Source: Myotis daubentonii (lineage: Eukaryota; Chordata; Mammalia; Chiroptera; Vespertilionidae). From it: DNA of 64,000 bases. The notes under the pieces were generated by a model that was given only the letters and a program-made list of their open reading frames with translations, made no database searches and was not told where the DNA came from. The stretch covers positions 86,736,485 to 86,800,484 of the forward strand of contig NC_081847.1 of the NCBI RefSeq assembly GCF_963259705.1, given 5' to 3'. Numbering within the stretch: the first letter of the stretch is position 1; each line of letters starts with the position of its first letter. The position numbers were made by a program, and so were the translations under genes. This document shows, piece after piece, positions 21,589 through 32,910 of this stretch.

Positions 21589-21752
21589 CAGTGGTTCTCA
21601 AAGTGTGATCACTAGGCCAATAGCAGCGGCAATTCCTGAGAACTTGTTAGAAATTCAAGTCCTTGGGCTGCATCTCAGACCTACTGACCCTGAACCTCGG
21701 AGAGGGGCCGGGTAATCACCTGGGTGATTCTGATTTAGTTTGGGAACCACTG
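21589..21752. mobile_element. MER5-type hAT-Charlie element
   Basis: Starts CAGTGGTTCTCAAAGTGTG and ends TTTGGGAACCACTG. The interior has 'gaacttgttagaaattcaag' and 'cagacctactgaccctgaac'. It is complete end to end but without an intact 8-bp duplication. Confidence 0.8.
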
Positions 21753-22087
21753 TTGTAGACAATTCAGCTGTGAAAACTATTTTCTTGAAATTTCTGAGGA
21801 AACATAGTTTCCATGGTTCGTTTTTCACCTTCCCTAAACCTGACCCACACATAAAAGACTCAGATAATCATAGCCCACCTCTTCCTCATAGGATCTCTCC
21901 AATAAACAGAGAATTTATAACATTCATCTGTATCATTTTCATTCTTCATCTACCTCCCTATCTTCTAATGTTCTAAAGAACTCGGAATGTGCATCACATA
22001 AGTTTCACAATTACGTCTACTTTCACGTGTGATTTTTATTTTTATTTGAACTCCACAATGCTCACACAACATAAAGATTTTTCACAT

Positions 22088-22285
22088 AAATAATAGTTAT
22101 TTTAAAGTGCTTGTATGTGCTAGGCACTAAGCTAACCTCTTTACAAACTTTGTTTTCATAGAGCTCCAAACAACCTATTTTGTAGATGAGGAAACGAGGT
22201 TGTAGGGAAGTTATATAACTTTGCTGAGATCATACGAAGGCTGAGTTTCGTACTCACACAGACCCTATCTAGTATCCTACTCGGA
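22088..22285 (-). mobile_element. MIR SINE
   Basis: 'gtatgtgctaggcactaagc', 'tttgtagatgaggaaacgag' and 'tttgctgagatcatacg' give the reverse MIR order. Confidence 0.75.
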
Positions 22286-22294
22286 GTAATGAGT

Positions 22295-23905
22295 TAACAC
22301 CTGGTAATGCAATTAGAGGGAATTGCTCAGCTTGGATGATCTGTATGTTAGCCATATGTCTTTACTATATCACTAAAAATAGAAATGCAATGTTTTTGGC
22401 AATAGTTTTACCTTCCACAAATTTGTTTCTCGAAGAGAGGTACTGGATTGACAAAAAGAGAGGCATAGCATTTTTTGGTAAAGAATAAACATAGTCAGTT
22501 GACCAAACTAGAAATTCTAGTCTCTTATAGGACAAAAAATATTATCTTATTTTTCCTTAAATGGCTTGAATGTGTGGCAGGGCTTCAATAATAATATTCG
22601 TTCTGTAGAGTAGCTAAATTATGTCAACTGGGTCTGTTTTTTTTTTTTTATGTCAAGGGGTAAGAGTATGACATTAAATATTTTGATTTCAGCTTTAAAT
22701 TTGTGTAGGAGTAGTAAACAATTGCTGGATGTGTGAAAAATACTGATTCTGCGTTAGGCAATGAATTGCCTTTAAGATTAGGGCATGAGCATTTACACAA
22801 AAGTTTATGTGTAAGGATACGAGGTAAGTATGTAAAGTTTTAGCTGGGGCATGACACCCATAGGTCAGTGGGCAGACCTCTGGGAGACCCTGTGATCCAC
22901 TATCTGCTGCAAAATTTCTTAATAAGATGACACAATTCTCTCTTCAACAAGTAGAAAGGGCAAAGCCTTTCTACTCATTTGGTTCCATTGCTTCCCTCCA
23001 TGCTAATATGGTCTTGAAAGAACTCTTTTGAATCCTGGAATTGTAGAATAATAGGGAACAAGGTTGAGTGGTGGAGGAAACCCTAGAGAAGGATGTAGCT
23101 CCTAGGTCCATTTCTGCTTTGTTGAGTCCTGTAACTAGGGCATGCTACTTAAAACCTCCTTGGCCCTTAACTTTCTCATTCACCGAATGAGAAGATTGAA
23201 CCAAATATTGTCTATGACTAGGTTATCTGTTGTGAGGAAGGACTAGGTTATCTGTGTGAGGCATGGACCTGATTCTTCAGATTGATATTTGAAAAAATTC
23301 ATCAGAGACTTTGATGTCACTATAAGATTCATCATGACAAAATGGATTTTTGTCTGATCATCATTTGTTAAGTAGAACCATTCTCTCTGTAATTCTGTGA
23401 CACCTACATTGTCTTAGGGGGAAAGGTAGCAGGGGTTCACTTTTTATTTTTACTTTCAGTTGTTTAAATTTAGTTTTAATTTAATTTTATGCATATATAG
23501 AGAGTAAATTTTGAAATGTACTAGTAATCAATTTGTAAATGTAATAATATTTATGTTTTTTATTTTCACCTTTATTTTTAAATTTTGTTCCTTTCTCTAA
23601 TCCACTAATATCAAAGACCCTTTCATTTTTCAGTAACCTCCACCTTCACCACCCAGGTATTTTACTCAGGGTATTTGGGTAAAATACTTCCTGAGTTTTT
23701 GCTTATCCTTGAACATATTACTCTTCTACTAGTATATTATCTCTTTACTGTTGCTACCAAAGACTAAATCTTGTGATGGTGGAAAGACAGAGTATTAGGG
23801 GAAGGAAAAAAACAGACTCTCACCTTCTTTAGCCTAAGTACAGGTATACATTTATCAATAAATATTTTGTCTGGCTTTAAGAAATTCTTCATTCATTTGT
23901 GCTTT
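22295..23905. other. Mostly unassigned A/T-rich DNA
   Basis: A MIR-like piece is present at about 23100-23215 ('gcatgctacttaaaacctcc', 'ctcattcaccgaatgagaag'). The remainder is unnamed, including very A/T-rich text at 23440-23600. Confidence 0.45.
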
Positions 23906-23907
23906 AA

Positions 23908-24091
23908 ATTTTTAAATTGATTTTAGAGGGAGAAGATGAGAGAGGAGGATGAAGAGGAGGAGAGAGAGATTTGTTCCATTTATCTATGCATTCATTCATA
24001 GGTTGATTCTTGTATGTGCCCTGACTGGAGTTTGAACCCTGCAGTGTTGGTGTACCAAGATGACACTTCAACAGAGTTACTCAATCAGGGC
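23908..24091 (-). mobile_element. Old Ves-related tRNA SINE
   Basis: Reverse orientation: 'aaattgattttagagggaga', 'ataggttgattcttgtatgt', 'gccctgactggagtttgaac', ending in the diverged head ctcaatcagggc. The missing cctcctgc block marks it as an older bat SINE subfamily than the Ves copies elsewhere. Confidence 0.6.
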
Positions 24092-26185
24092 TTATCTGTT
24101 CATTTATAAAAATTTACTTAGCATTTTTCTGGGAGCTCTCAGCTTCCACTCTGCATTTCAGTTGCTCTGGAGTCCCTTCCCAGAGGAACAGGGTGTGAGT
24201 GGGGTGTGGGAGGTAGGTGTCTTCCTGTCGCCCATATTCTGACAGTTCTGAAGAGTCTGAGAAGCTCTGCTTGTGGTCTTGAGTCTCTTCTGGATCAGAA
24301 TGCCACCCGGATGGCATTTGCATGAGAATGTGACACCTGGAGGATTTATTCAGAAATTTCAGATTCTGGGTCTAGTGTCGGAGACTCACTGGTGCACGCA
24401 CACAGAAGGGATTCCTTTCTATCAAGCACTTGGTAAAAGCACATTTTATAATACACTCACCTGCTGAAAAAACTAGAGTGGGTGGGGAAAAAATCAGGTA
24501 AAACCCCCCTGAAACCTATGTGACCTCCCAGCTGGAAATGGAAGAGAAACAAGTCAATTATGACACTTTCAGAGTATCAGGAGCCATCAAGAATGCATAG
24601 AGGGCTTTTATTTTCATGCCCTGGGGACTCCTATTTTTGGATGAGTGGCTTTGAAAGTAAACTCATCCTGTAAGGTCCCATTTCTGTGCTACATTTACCA
24701 TGAAGTTCTTAACAGGAAAAGGTTTCTCCTTGCTCCCAGGCTCACCTTACGCCGCTCATGACACTCACGCTATCTTGGGTCTTGAGTTATTTTTGTTCCT
24801 ATCTTTTTCCTTCCAGGGCATAGTTCTTCTAGGCAGGGAGCTGTCTGATCCATGGCTGCCTTCTCCTTGGCCTTTACTTCAGTGTCTGAAGCACGATACA
24901 CGTTCAATACTGGCAGAGAAGTGGATGGATGGATGGATGGATGGATGGATGGATGGATGGATGGATGGATGACTAAAAGGGAGAAACTTGAATTCAATTT
25001 GGTCTTCTTTTTTTCACTTGGGATCAACTCCCTTCATCTATTTGGTTAATGTTAGTTTCTTAGTCTATTTTCTATCCCATTGCTACATGCCTTCAAGCCA
25101 TTCATACTTTTTCTTCTGCTAATTTAGTTTGGTGCTTATTTGAATCCAGATAAGAAAGATCTTGCATTAAATAAGCCTTCAGGGTGTCAATAAACATCAG
25201 GTAGCTATAAAGTATCTATAACCATTAATTTTCATTCCGAAAGTTTTCCAATTTCTCTTTCTCCTTTCTCCCTGTCTTATTCTTCCTATCTTGTGTCTTC
25301 TTTACCTCCCCTTGGCCATCCCTTCTTGCCTACCCCCCTCTACGAATACATGCTCTGTTATTTTATTTACAGACAAATACTGATACTGTGTTTTGTTTCT
25401 GTTGAGAATTTCTTTAGGTTTCATTTTTCTGTTAAGATTAAAGATACTCTTGCCCTAGTAAGGAAAACATCTTAATAGGATATAGATTTTAACGTGGGCT
25501 AGAGACTAGGAGAGAATTGAGATTTTATAAGACTTCACAGGGCTTTGACTGTACATCTGAATTACAACAGAAACCATTGACTAGAGTATTAGTCTTTAAC
25601 CCCTTCTTATTTTCACACTATTTTTAAAATCCTTTATTTGGATCTAAATTTAAATACAAATATAAAGTCTTTTTTGAGTTTTAATGATTTCTATCAAGAA
25701 TATTCCCTTAGCCACAGGGCTTAGTTTCTGAGCTTACGTTATGATTGAATTCACATATTGACTGTATTCTCGTCAACTTTCAAAAAAGGACAACCGAACG
25801 CACGAGGAGTTGGGGGAATTATGGGTCTGTGTACAACAGGACTTCAGTTCCTAGATATTTTATAGTCGCTGTTGGTTAGTAATTCCTTTTGGTTGAAAGA
25901 AAGAAATATCAGCTCAAACCAAGACACAGAAAAGAACCTGGATTGTCTGTATCTAATCACAGTTTTAGAAGGACAAATGCATCTTCACATCTCAGTGCAA
26001 CTGCATCCAGGACCCAGACACCACCAGCCCTCCTTTCTCCTGGGAGAATGGCCGCCAGCAACTCTGATGCCTTGTATCTCTTACCTTTGCCTCCACTGAG
26101 AGACTGAAAGTCAGTCTGTTGATGAAAACTTAAAAACAGTGTGGTGATGGCTGGAGAGGAGGGAGGAGGTGGGGGTGGGAGAGGG
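24092..26185. other. Non-coding stretch with microsatellite
   Basis: Contains the (GGAT)n at 24923 and a G-rich tract at 26161. The overlapping frames at 24700-25049 are created by the GGAT repeat (WMDG or IHPS repeats). Confidence 0.5.
24923..24970. repeat. (GGAT)12 microsatellite
   Basis: Twelve uninterrupted GGAT units. The purity suggests recent length variation. Confidence 0.95.
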
Positions 26186-26187
26186 GG
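26161..26187 (+). repeat. G-rich tract, candidate G-quadruplex
   Basis: Runs GGG, GGGGG, GGG and GGGGG are separated by loops of one to seven bases, fitting the quadruplex rule on the plus strand. Confidence 0.65.
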
Positions 26188-26189
26188 CA

Positions 26190-26565
26190 AAGGCGGCAAA
26201 ACATCCATCCCTATTGCCCCAAATGGCATTATATCATCTTTTCTTATGGCTGAGGCATATTCCACTGCCTATATGTACCACATCTTCCTTATTTAATTAT
26301 CTATTGAAGGACACTTCTGTTGTTTCTTGGCCATTGTGACTGACGTTGCAGTGAATATACGGGTGCATATATATTTGTGAATACATGTTTTCAAGTTTTT
26401 CAGCTATCTACCCCAGAAGAGGGGTTGCTGAGTCATATGGTACCTCTATTCTTAATTGTTTTCCATAATGAGTATACCAGTTTACATTACTACCTGCAGT
26501 GAATAAGGGTTTCTTTTACTTCACAATCTCTCCAACACTTATTATTACTTGTCTTTTTAAATTAG
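26190..26565 (+). mobile_element. L1 3' UTR fragment
   Basis: 'cttatggctgaggcatattc', 'gtaccacatcttccttattt', 'tgaagg acacttctgttg', 'gttgctgagtcatatggtac' and 'ctccaacacttattattac' follow the 3' end of an old mammalian L1. No ORF2 sequence is intact. Confidence 0.85.
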
Positions 26566-28315
26566 TAGGTTTATGTAACATATATGGAGGGTATACCAAT
26601 ATATTCCTCTATTTGTATCTCTATATAAATTGTATTTCCTATATGTAGCTTATATATGTAATGTATAACATATGTATATTTATCTGTGTCTTTCTATTTA
26701 TCTCTATTTCTATCTCATCTCTTTCTTTTTCATATATCTGCATCTAATGTACAGGTTTGTAGACATAAAAAGTTGACTTATGTCAGTTAAACTTGTGTTA
26801 GTTTAACAATGACAAAAATGCCCTCAAAACTTTGAGCTGTTCTTAGAACGAGATGATTCATTCTAAATTAAACATCTAAAACTGCCTAACCGATTTAAGC
26901 TCCTCTACAGTGAGGGTCCTCCTGAGATATGAGTGTTTGTAACCAAGTATCTTTTCCTTAAACTCACCATCCAGGTCTCTGAAATTCTCTGCCTAAGAGA
27001 ATCGCCCCTTCCCCCCAAACACCTATTTAGAAGGCCATATTTCAAATACTAGTATGCACTTTTTCATTCTAAGAATACAAACAGCAGGGTGTCAAGAATT
27101 CATTTTTGGTTTTGGATTAATATCCAGCTAAGTATTTTGGCAAGGACAGGGCATTTTGACAATACAAATGCCTTTTCGAATTCTCACAGCACCATTCTGA
27201 ACTTTTTGTAATCAACAAAGGAGAAAATACATTCTCTTTGCCATTAAATATTCAGTGGGCAAATACTAATCCGAGAGAAAATTGAAATTCGTTTTGTGGC
27301 ACACTCAATAAATGATACTTCAGATTATATTAGAAATATTAGAATTCTGTTCAGGTCAGTTAACTGGGTAAAAAAATGGAAATTTAAAATGCTGTGATTC
27401 CAGGGATGTCAGTATTTCTCACATCCAAGAATAAGTACAAGAACACTCCTCAAAATTAATTTTGTAATTATTTACCTTTTAAAAATTTTATATGTCAGAG
27501 CTCCCTTTCATTATTGTGGATAATTGAGAGTTGACTGCATTAGGAAAGGGCCATCTTTCTACAGTGCGTTGAGTTCCTTTTTCTATTAAGATTGAGGCGA
27601 TGCTCTCTCAATATTCCGAACAAGTCTGAAAGCGAATCGTCACTAGAGGGTTTAATATTGCTTCCATATCACTGTGCTCATGTAGACTTTTTTAGGCTGT
27701 CCAGACCTTACTGTGCTATTTAAAAAATCTATTTTAAAGTTTTGAGCACAATGTTGACCATCTGTAATTTCCTAAAATTATATTGTTTTCCTACAGACAG
27801 CTCAACTTTCCTCTATGTATCATACTTTAGGAAAATAACTACCTCGTAAAAATAAATGTGATTTTTTTTTCTCTTCTGCCAACACACACACACACACACA
27901 CACACTGAAACGAAGCAGAAACATTGTATTAAGCACTACAATGTGTGCATCCATCCTTAGATAACATGGGAGCTAAAGGCTTTGGGGCAAGGCAGGCTCC
28001 AGTGAGAATTTAGCCTCCCACACACTGAGTTGAGTGGCTCTATTTGATGATATTCTTTGTGAGTCATGTTTGTGTGTGTCTTTTTTTTTTTCCCACCTGA
28101 AATCTATCAGGTCTCTGGACTCTCAACCAAGTGAGGGCTCTGATGAGACATTTGCAAGTTCAATTGAAATCTAATGGACTGTAGACCAGCCTGGGTTTCT
28201 TTGGATGCAGTAGACTTCCCCATTGACAGAAAAGCCTTGGGCAGGCTGCTCCCTGATGGTGCTAGAGCCCCAGCGCCACTATGTACCATTGTAGGAGCTA
28301 AAATATTTTCTCTAA
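26565..28315. other. Non-coding, repeat-poor A/T-rich stretch
   Basis: Only a (CA)n is recognised (27882-27905). The text at 27060-27660 has no repeat signature and is a weak candidate for conserved non-coding DNA. Confidence 0.4.
27882..27905. repeat. (CA)n microsatellite
   Basis: Twelve AC units, uninterrupted. Confidence 0.9.
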
Positions 28316-28330
28316 AAAAAGTTGGGGTGA

Positions 28331-28512
28331 TGCCTGGCTGACATAATTCAGTGGTTGAGCATCGACTTATGAATGAGGAAATCACAGTTCGATTCCCTGT
28401 CAGGGCAAATGCCTGGGTTGTGGGCTCGACTAGTGTGGGTGTGCAGGAGGCAGCCGATGAACGATTCTCTCTCATCATTGGTGTTTCTCTCTCTCCCTCT
28501 CCCTTCCTCTCT
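28331..28512 (+). mobile_element. Ves-type SINE
   Basis: Head tgcctggctgacataattca, 'gcatcgacttatgaatgagg', 'aggaggcagccgatgaacga', then ctctctccctctccc. The flanks aaagttggggtgat and aaagttgaggtgat form the target duplication. The 123-codon minus frame overlapping this is SINE antisense. Confidence 0.9.
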
Positions 28513-28879
28513 GAAAGTTGAGGTGATTCTCTGAGCAGTGTTCTAGTTTCAAGTCTTTTCTTTTGTTCACTTTGTTATCTATTCAAGTGAGACACCTTTT
28601 AGGGCTCTTTAGCATTTCAAAGAAGCATTTGTTCTGCTTATTTTCTTATCTGTTGTTTGCTTGTAAGCCTCTGTGTTGGAGTGGAGAGATTGATCAGAGT
28701 ACTGCTAATCATTTCGTTTCAGGCTAATCTTTCTATTGCTGCCCTGGTGGCCACAGGATTGAGCGATAGAATCCTCTTATCCACAGGAACCTCTCCTTCT
28801 CATCCACTGGAGCCACATACTACACCTGGATTTAGAGCTTCCTCCCCACTTCTTTTATTTTTTATCCTTAACTCAGGAT

Positions 28880-29091
28880 ATGTTTTAAATTGATTTTAGA
28901 GAGGTAGGGAGAGAGATACATATAGAGAGAAGCGTCCATGTGAGAGAGAAACATCAATCGGTTGCCTCCTATACCCACCCCGACCTGGGTATTGAACTCA
29001 CAACTTGAGTATGTGTCCTAACCTGGAATTCAACCCACAACCTTTTGGTTTATGGGATGATGCTCCAACCACTGAGCCGCTTGGCCAGGGC
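28880..29091 (-). mobile_element. Ves-related SINE, older subfamily
   Basis: Reverse: 'aaattgattttagagaggta', 'aacatcaatcggttgcctcc', 'tcctaacctggaattcaacc', head ctgagccgcttggccagggc. Confidence 0.85.
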
Positions 29092-29790
29092 AGTTCCATT
29101 CCCTTTTGACTTGTATCTAAGCAGACCTGAGGCAGAACGTCCTGGCTTCTTATTGACGATGTGAACTTGAGAGTCACTGGGACTAAAGTCAGTCAGAGGA
29201 GGACGCTTTCTTTTAGACCCACTCACCCTCCTGCACAACTGCCTCCCCAAGGGACTCCGTTCTCATTCTTAAAGTTTATTGGCAGTCCACCTCCCGGGAC
29301 CCCTTTAAGTTGCTCTCGTCTAAAAAAGGATTCAGGCCCTCCTCTCTCTGTCTTCCTCAAGGCCCCTGAGTGTGGTGGAGCTAATCCAGAGGTTGGCAAA
29401 CTGAAGTTGTATTGGAATACATCGAACCAGTCCTTTGCCCAGTGCTTATGGCTGTTTTCGTTCTGCAAAGGCAGAGTGGAGTAGTTGCAGCAACAGAGAC
29501 TGTATGGCCCATAGATCCCCAAATACTTGCTATCTGGATCTTTAAACCAAGTTTACTGATCTCTGAGCTAATCTAAAGAAAACCATCTGAGGTAAAATGA
29601 CAATGGTGAGTTATGGCTGCTGTCACAGAAAGCCTATTTTCACTTTTGAAGTAAAGATTCTCCCTGTTCAAGCCCAAAGGAGAGACTTCAGCCAAAGAAC
29701 ACAAACCATATATAGGGGAGCAGTTGTGGTACCCTGAAATTACTGGTGGGTTGTTGTCTGCTTCCTTAATATAGTCCTGAGATGATATAT
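29092..29790. other. Non-coding stretch, nothing recognised
   Basis: Both-strand frames of about 100 codons (29161-29522) overlap and show no domain. Confidence 0.4.
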
Positions 29791-29792
29791 GT

Positions 29793-29973
29793 CAGGGTTC
29801 TCAAAGTGTGGTCTCCAGACCACCGGCATCTCCTGGGCTCCTGTTAGAAATGCAAATTCCCAGTTCCCACCCGAGACTAACTAAATCAGAAACTCGGGGG
29901 GTGAGGCCAAAATCCATGTTTTAGCAAGTCCTCTAGGTGATTCCAAAGAATGCTAACATTTGAGAACCAGAGG
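29793..29973. mobile_element. MER5-type hAT-Charlie element
   Basis: Starts CAGGGTTCTCAAAGTGTGG, has 'cctgttagaaatgcaaattc' and 'aaatcagaaactcgggggg', and ends catttgagaaccag. Nearly complete. Confidence 0.8.
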
Positions 29974-29974
29974 T

Positions 29975-30163
29975 GTATGTGAAAGGGCTTTGTAAGGAGT
30001 TAGACAAATAAAAGGTTGCAATTTTGTTCATGTTGAACCAGCCTTGGTGATATGGAAGGAAGAAAGAAATTATTGGGATAGAATTCTCATTTTCTGGTAT
30101 CCAATAAAGATATGTCCAACATTCTGTAGGTGTAAGCACACAGAACTAGGGTCTTGGGTTCTA

Positions 30164-30221
<58 letters not shown>

Positions 30222-31055
30222 AAAAAGATGGTGCAGTTAACCACTGGGGAAGTGGTTTGAGCTCAGAGGAATTTCTGTACATAAATCTTTAAGTATATTT
30301 CAGCCTTTGTACTTTACTGCAAATGGCCATTGATCAGTGGGATCAACTAGATGTAATGATGATAATTACCATTGTGTGAAGTAATCAAAAAATAAAAATG
30401 AAGCTCAGACATTAACTTATCCTAGCAAACCCAGCCAGTCAAGGGACAGGACTGGGATAGGACCCAGTTTGTTGAACCCGTCCGGCTCTCCCACACGCTT
30501 CTCCAGGATGGAGGAATGGAAGGTTCCCTAAGACCTGTCTGGTGGCTCCTGGTTCACCTGCTGGTGCCGAGCTGGTCTGCATTCGGCTGCCTAGTTTGGA
30601 CTTCCTGGATCTCTGTCTGAATACAGTGATCAGAAAGCCCCATGTTGGGCAATAAGCAGGATGGGCCCAAGGGAGCACAATGCGATCTTCATAACCTCAT
30701 GGAGGGAGTGCCCTGCTGGATTCTCCGTGTGTGAGACATTGGGCATGGCAGCCCGGGAAACGGCTTCCCTGCACCATAGCCTGGATGTGCTCATTTTGAC
30801 CACAGATTCCCCGGGAGCTGGCCCAGCTCACCCAAAAACTGTTCGACAAAACCGTGGCAGGAGTGAACAGGCAGATCTTGGCAAAACATTTATTTTTTAA
30901 AATTTAGTATTTCTATCGCTTTTCTAAACCAAATCACTGGAACCAAACCTTGACAAAGTGTTCTCGGGGATATGCAAGTGTCTATGATGAAAGCATGAAG
31001 GGAGCATGAATTTGAAAATAAAAATTGAGGAAGCCCTGCAGTGGGCCCTGCCTGA
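29975..31055. other. Non-coding stretch with (GA)n
   Basis: No named interspersed repeat. Short frames at 30439-30900 show no domain. Confidence 0.4.
30167..30218. repeat. (GA)26 microsatellite
   Basis: Fifty-two bases of perfect GA. Unlike the GA tracts at 40337 and 60472 it is not inside a SINE. Confidence 0.95.
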
Positions 31056-31057
31056 GA

Positions 31058-31135
31058 CTCTCCCTGTCCCAGTGCCTGCCACAGACCTGAGCACAGAGAA
31101 GTGCTCAGAATATGTTCAGAGAATGACTGAATGAT
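31058..31135 (+). mobile_element. L2 3' terminus
   Basis: 'cctgtcccagtgcctgccac', then gtgctcagaatatgttcag and gaatgactgaatga, the L2 terminal phrase order. Confidence 0.6.
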
Positions 31136-31139
31136 ATAC

Positions 31140-31890
31140 TGTCGAGAGCCATTAATGATCATAGTGATGCTAGAAAGAGCTTCCTAGGCACAGAGGTCCA
31201 TTTTCAAGACTGTATTTTAATGCACGTCAAGGTCCTAAACTATTATGATGGACTTTAATAAATGCATTTGCTACAGATGTTGACAGGGTCTCAGACTCTT
31301 GTCTGTAATCTATCACCTTGTAAACAATTATGGCTTCCTAGTGGGCAAATCATGGTAACCTTAGAAATATAGGTCATTTTTGCAATTTGATGGGTATCGT
31401 ACCTTGGTGAGTACTGTCTTATGGTAGTGCCCTCCAGCCCAGATGCCCTCACCGTGCAGCAGGGGAAGACAGGACGGGGGAGGAAGGGTAGGGTTCCACT
31501 GCACCAATACTAGGCTAGACCTGGCTGCCCGCAGTGGGGGACCGAAGCTGAGAACAGAGGACACTACACTGGGCTTTTATGAATGCTGTGCTGTTGTTGT
31601 GGGTGAGAGTTAGAAGGAGAATACTGAAGAGGCTGAAAGGGTAGAGAGAGATGCAGTCTCAAATTCTGTTGGACACAAGGAACTTTGGAAAGAGTCCAAG
31701 TTAGTTTGGTTTGGATTGGGCCGCTGCTGTTGCAAAAATAATTTCAGTGAAAATCCAGGCCTGTAGAAAAAAGCTAAAAGCAAAGGTGAATCCAAATATG
31801 GCATTGATCATATTTCCCACTCACCTCTCTTCTGGTGAGAAATCTCACTCCTCTCAAATCACAGCTAACCTCGTGATGAGGGGAATGTTA
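31140..31890. other. Non-coding stretch, nothing recognised
   Basis: No named repeat or supported frame. Confidence 0.4.
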
Positions 31891-31892
31891 TT

Positions 31893-31955
31893 TCTCTTTA
31901 AAATTAAAGTCTAGTTGACATCTATTATTCATTTCAAGTGTACAACGTATTTCTT
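31893..31955 (+). mobile_element. Short L1 3' UTR remnant
   Basis: 'ttaaagtctagttgacatct' followed by tcatttcaagtgtacaacg matches a common old L1 3' segment. Confidence 0.5.
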
Positions 31956-31959
31956 GACT

Positions 31960-32545
31960 ATGAAGTCTAACACTGGTGTCTTTGTATGAAAGGGTCAGTG
32001 TTTTAGGTGGTTGGGATGGAGACGTTGAGGACAGAGCAGTGGCAGCTCACAGGGCCCCATAAGGTGGCTGAGGTTTGGGGGCCCCTCTGTGACAACAACT
32101 GGGCTTCCATGAGCAGTCAAGGTCCCAGCGTGGCCACAGTAGACATGGCCACAGTAGGGTGAAGAGGTTGGGGCAGGTGCTGAGCACCAAGAGGATAGAT
32201 CTGTCGGCTGTCAGACCCTCTTTCTTGTTCACAGTCTTCCTGTAACCAGATAGCATTACACTCAGAGAACACTGGCCCTCTCTGGGTTCCAGAGGATGGA
32301 CCATGAGTGATCTAAGCCAAGCATGGTTATCTTGTTTTCTTTTTGTGACCGACTTAGCTGTAGGCATGTGACACAATTCTGGCCATGGAGACCTATGGGG
32401 AAATTTGCTGGAGGTTCCTGGGAAGGAGTTTTTGCTTTCTTTAAGGAGGTGGGTTTCTAAGGTGTGAAAAGAGGTGTTCTCTCTTCTTTCAGAATCAGTT
32501 ATAGGAGGAGGTGATACCTGGATCCGAGGCAGCCACTCTAAACTG
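31960..32545. other. Non-coding; possible unassigned old repeat
   Basis: The phrase 'gcatgtgacacaattctggc' with a following 'gggaaatttgctggagg' recurs in mammalian ancient LTRs, but I cannot place it in a family. The 109-codon minus frame (32047-32376) overlaps it. Confidence 0.35.
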
Positions 32546-32551
32546 TATTAA

Positions 32552-32910
32552 CTTCCGGTGGCTGCTGTAACAGATTACCACAGACTCGGGGGCGTAAAAC
32601 AACAGGTCTATTCTCTCACAGGCCTGATGACTTCAAAGGCCAAGATTAACATCCTTGGGCTAAAATCAAGCCCCTGGAGATTCCAGAGGCGAGTCCTTGC
32701 CTCTTCCTGTTTCTGGTGGCTGCAGGTACCCCCGAGCTCACCTCTGTGTAACGCCAATCTTCAAGGCCAGAGTCTTAAAGTCTTTCTCCGCTCCGTTTTC
32801 CTGTCTCCTCCTCTGTGTTGTAAAATCTTCCTTTGCCTTTTGTTTATAAGGATACATGAGATTCCATTTTGGGCCCACCTGGAACCTGGATACGACACTG
32901 ATAATACCCC
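32552..32910 (+). mobile_element. MLT1-type MaLR LTR
   Basis: 'ggctgctgtaacagattacc', 'gggctaaaatcaagcccctg', 'ttgcctcttcctgtttctgg' and 'ttgggcccacctggaacctg' are in MLT1 order. The 155-codon plus frame at 32558-33025 is derived from this LTR and is not a gene. Confidence 0.8.

Noticed and set aside
24700..25049. ORFs with WMDG/IHPS tandem repeats
   Set aside because: Created by the (GGAT)12 microsatellite in different frames, not a repeat protein.
28107..28478. 123-codon minus-strand ORF
   Set aside because: Overlaps the Ves SINE antisense and unremarkable flank.
30044..30292. ORFs with RE or LS dipeptide runs
   Set aside because: Translation of the (GA)26 microsatellite.
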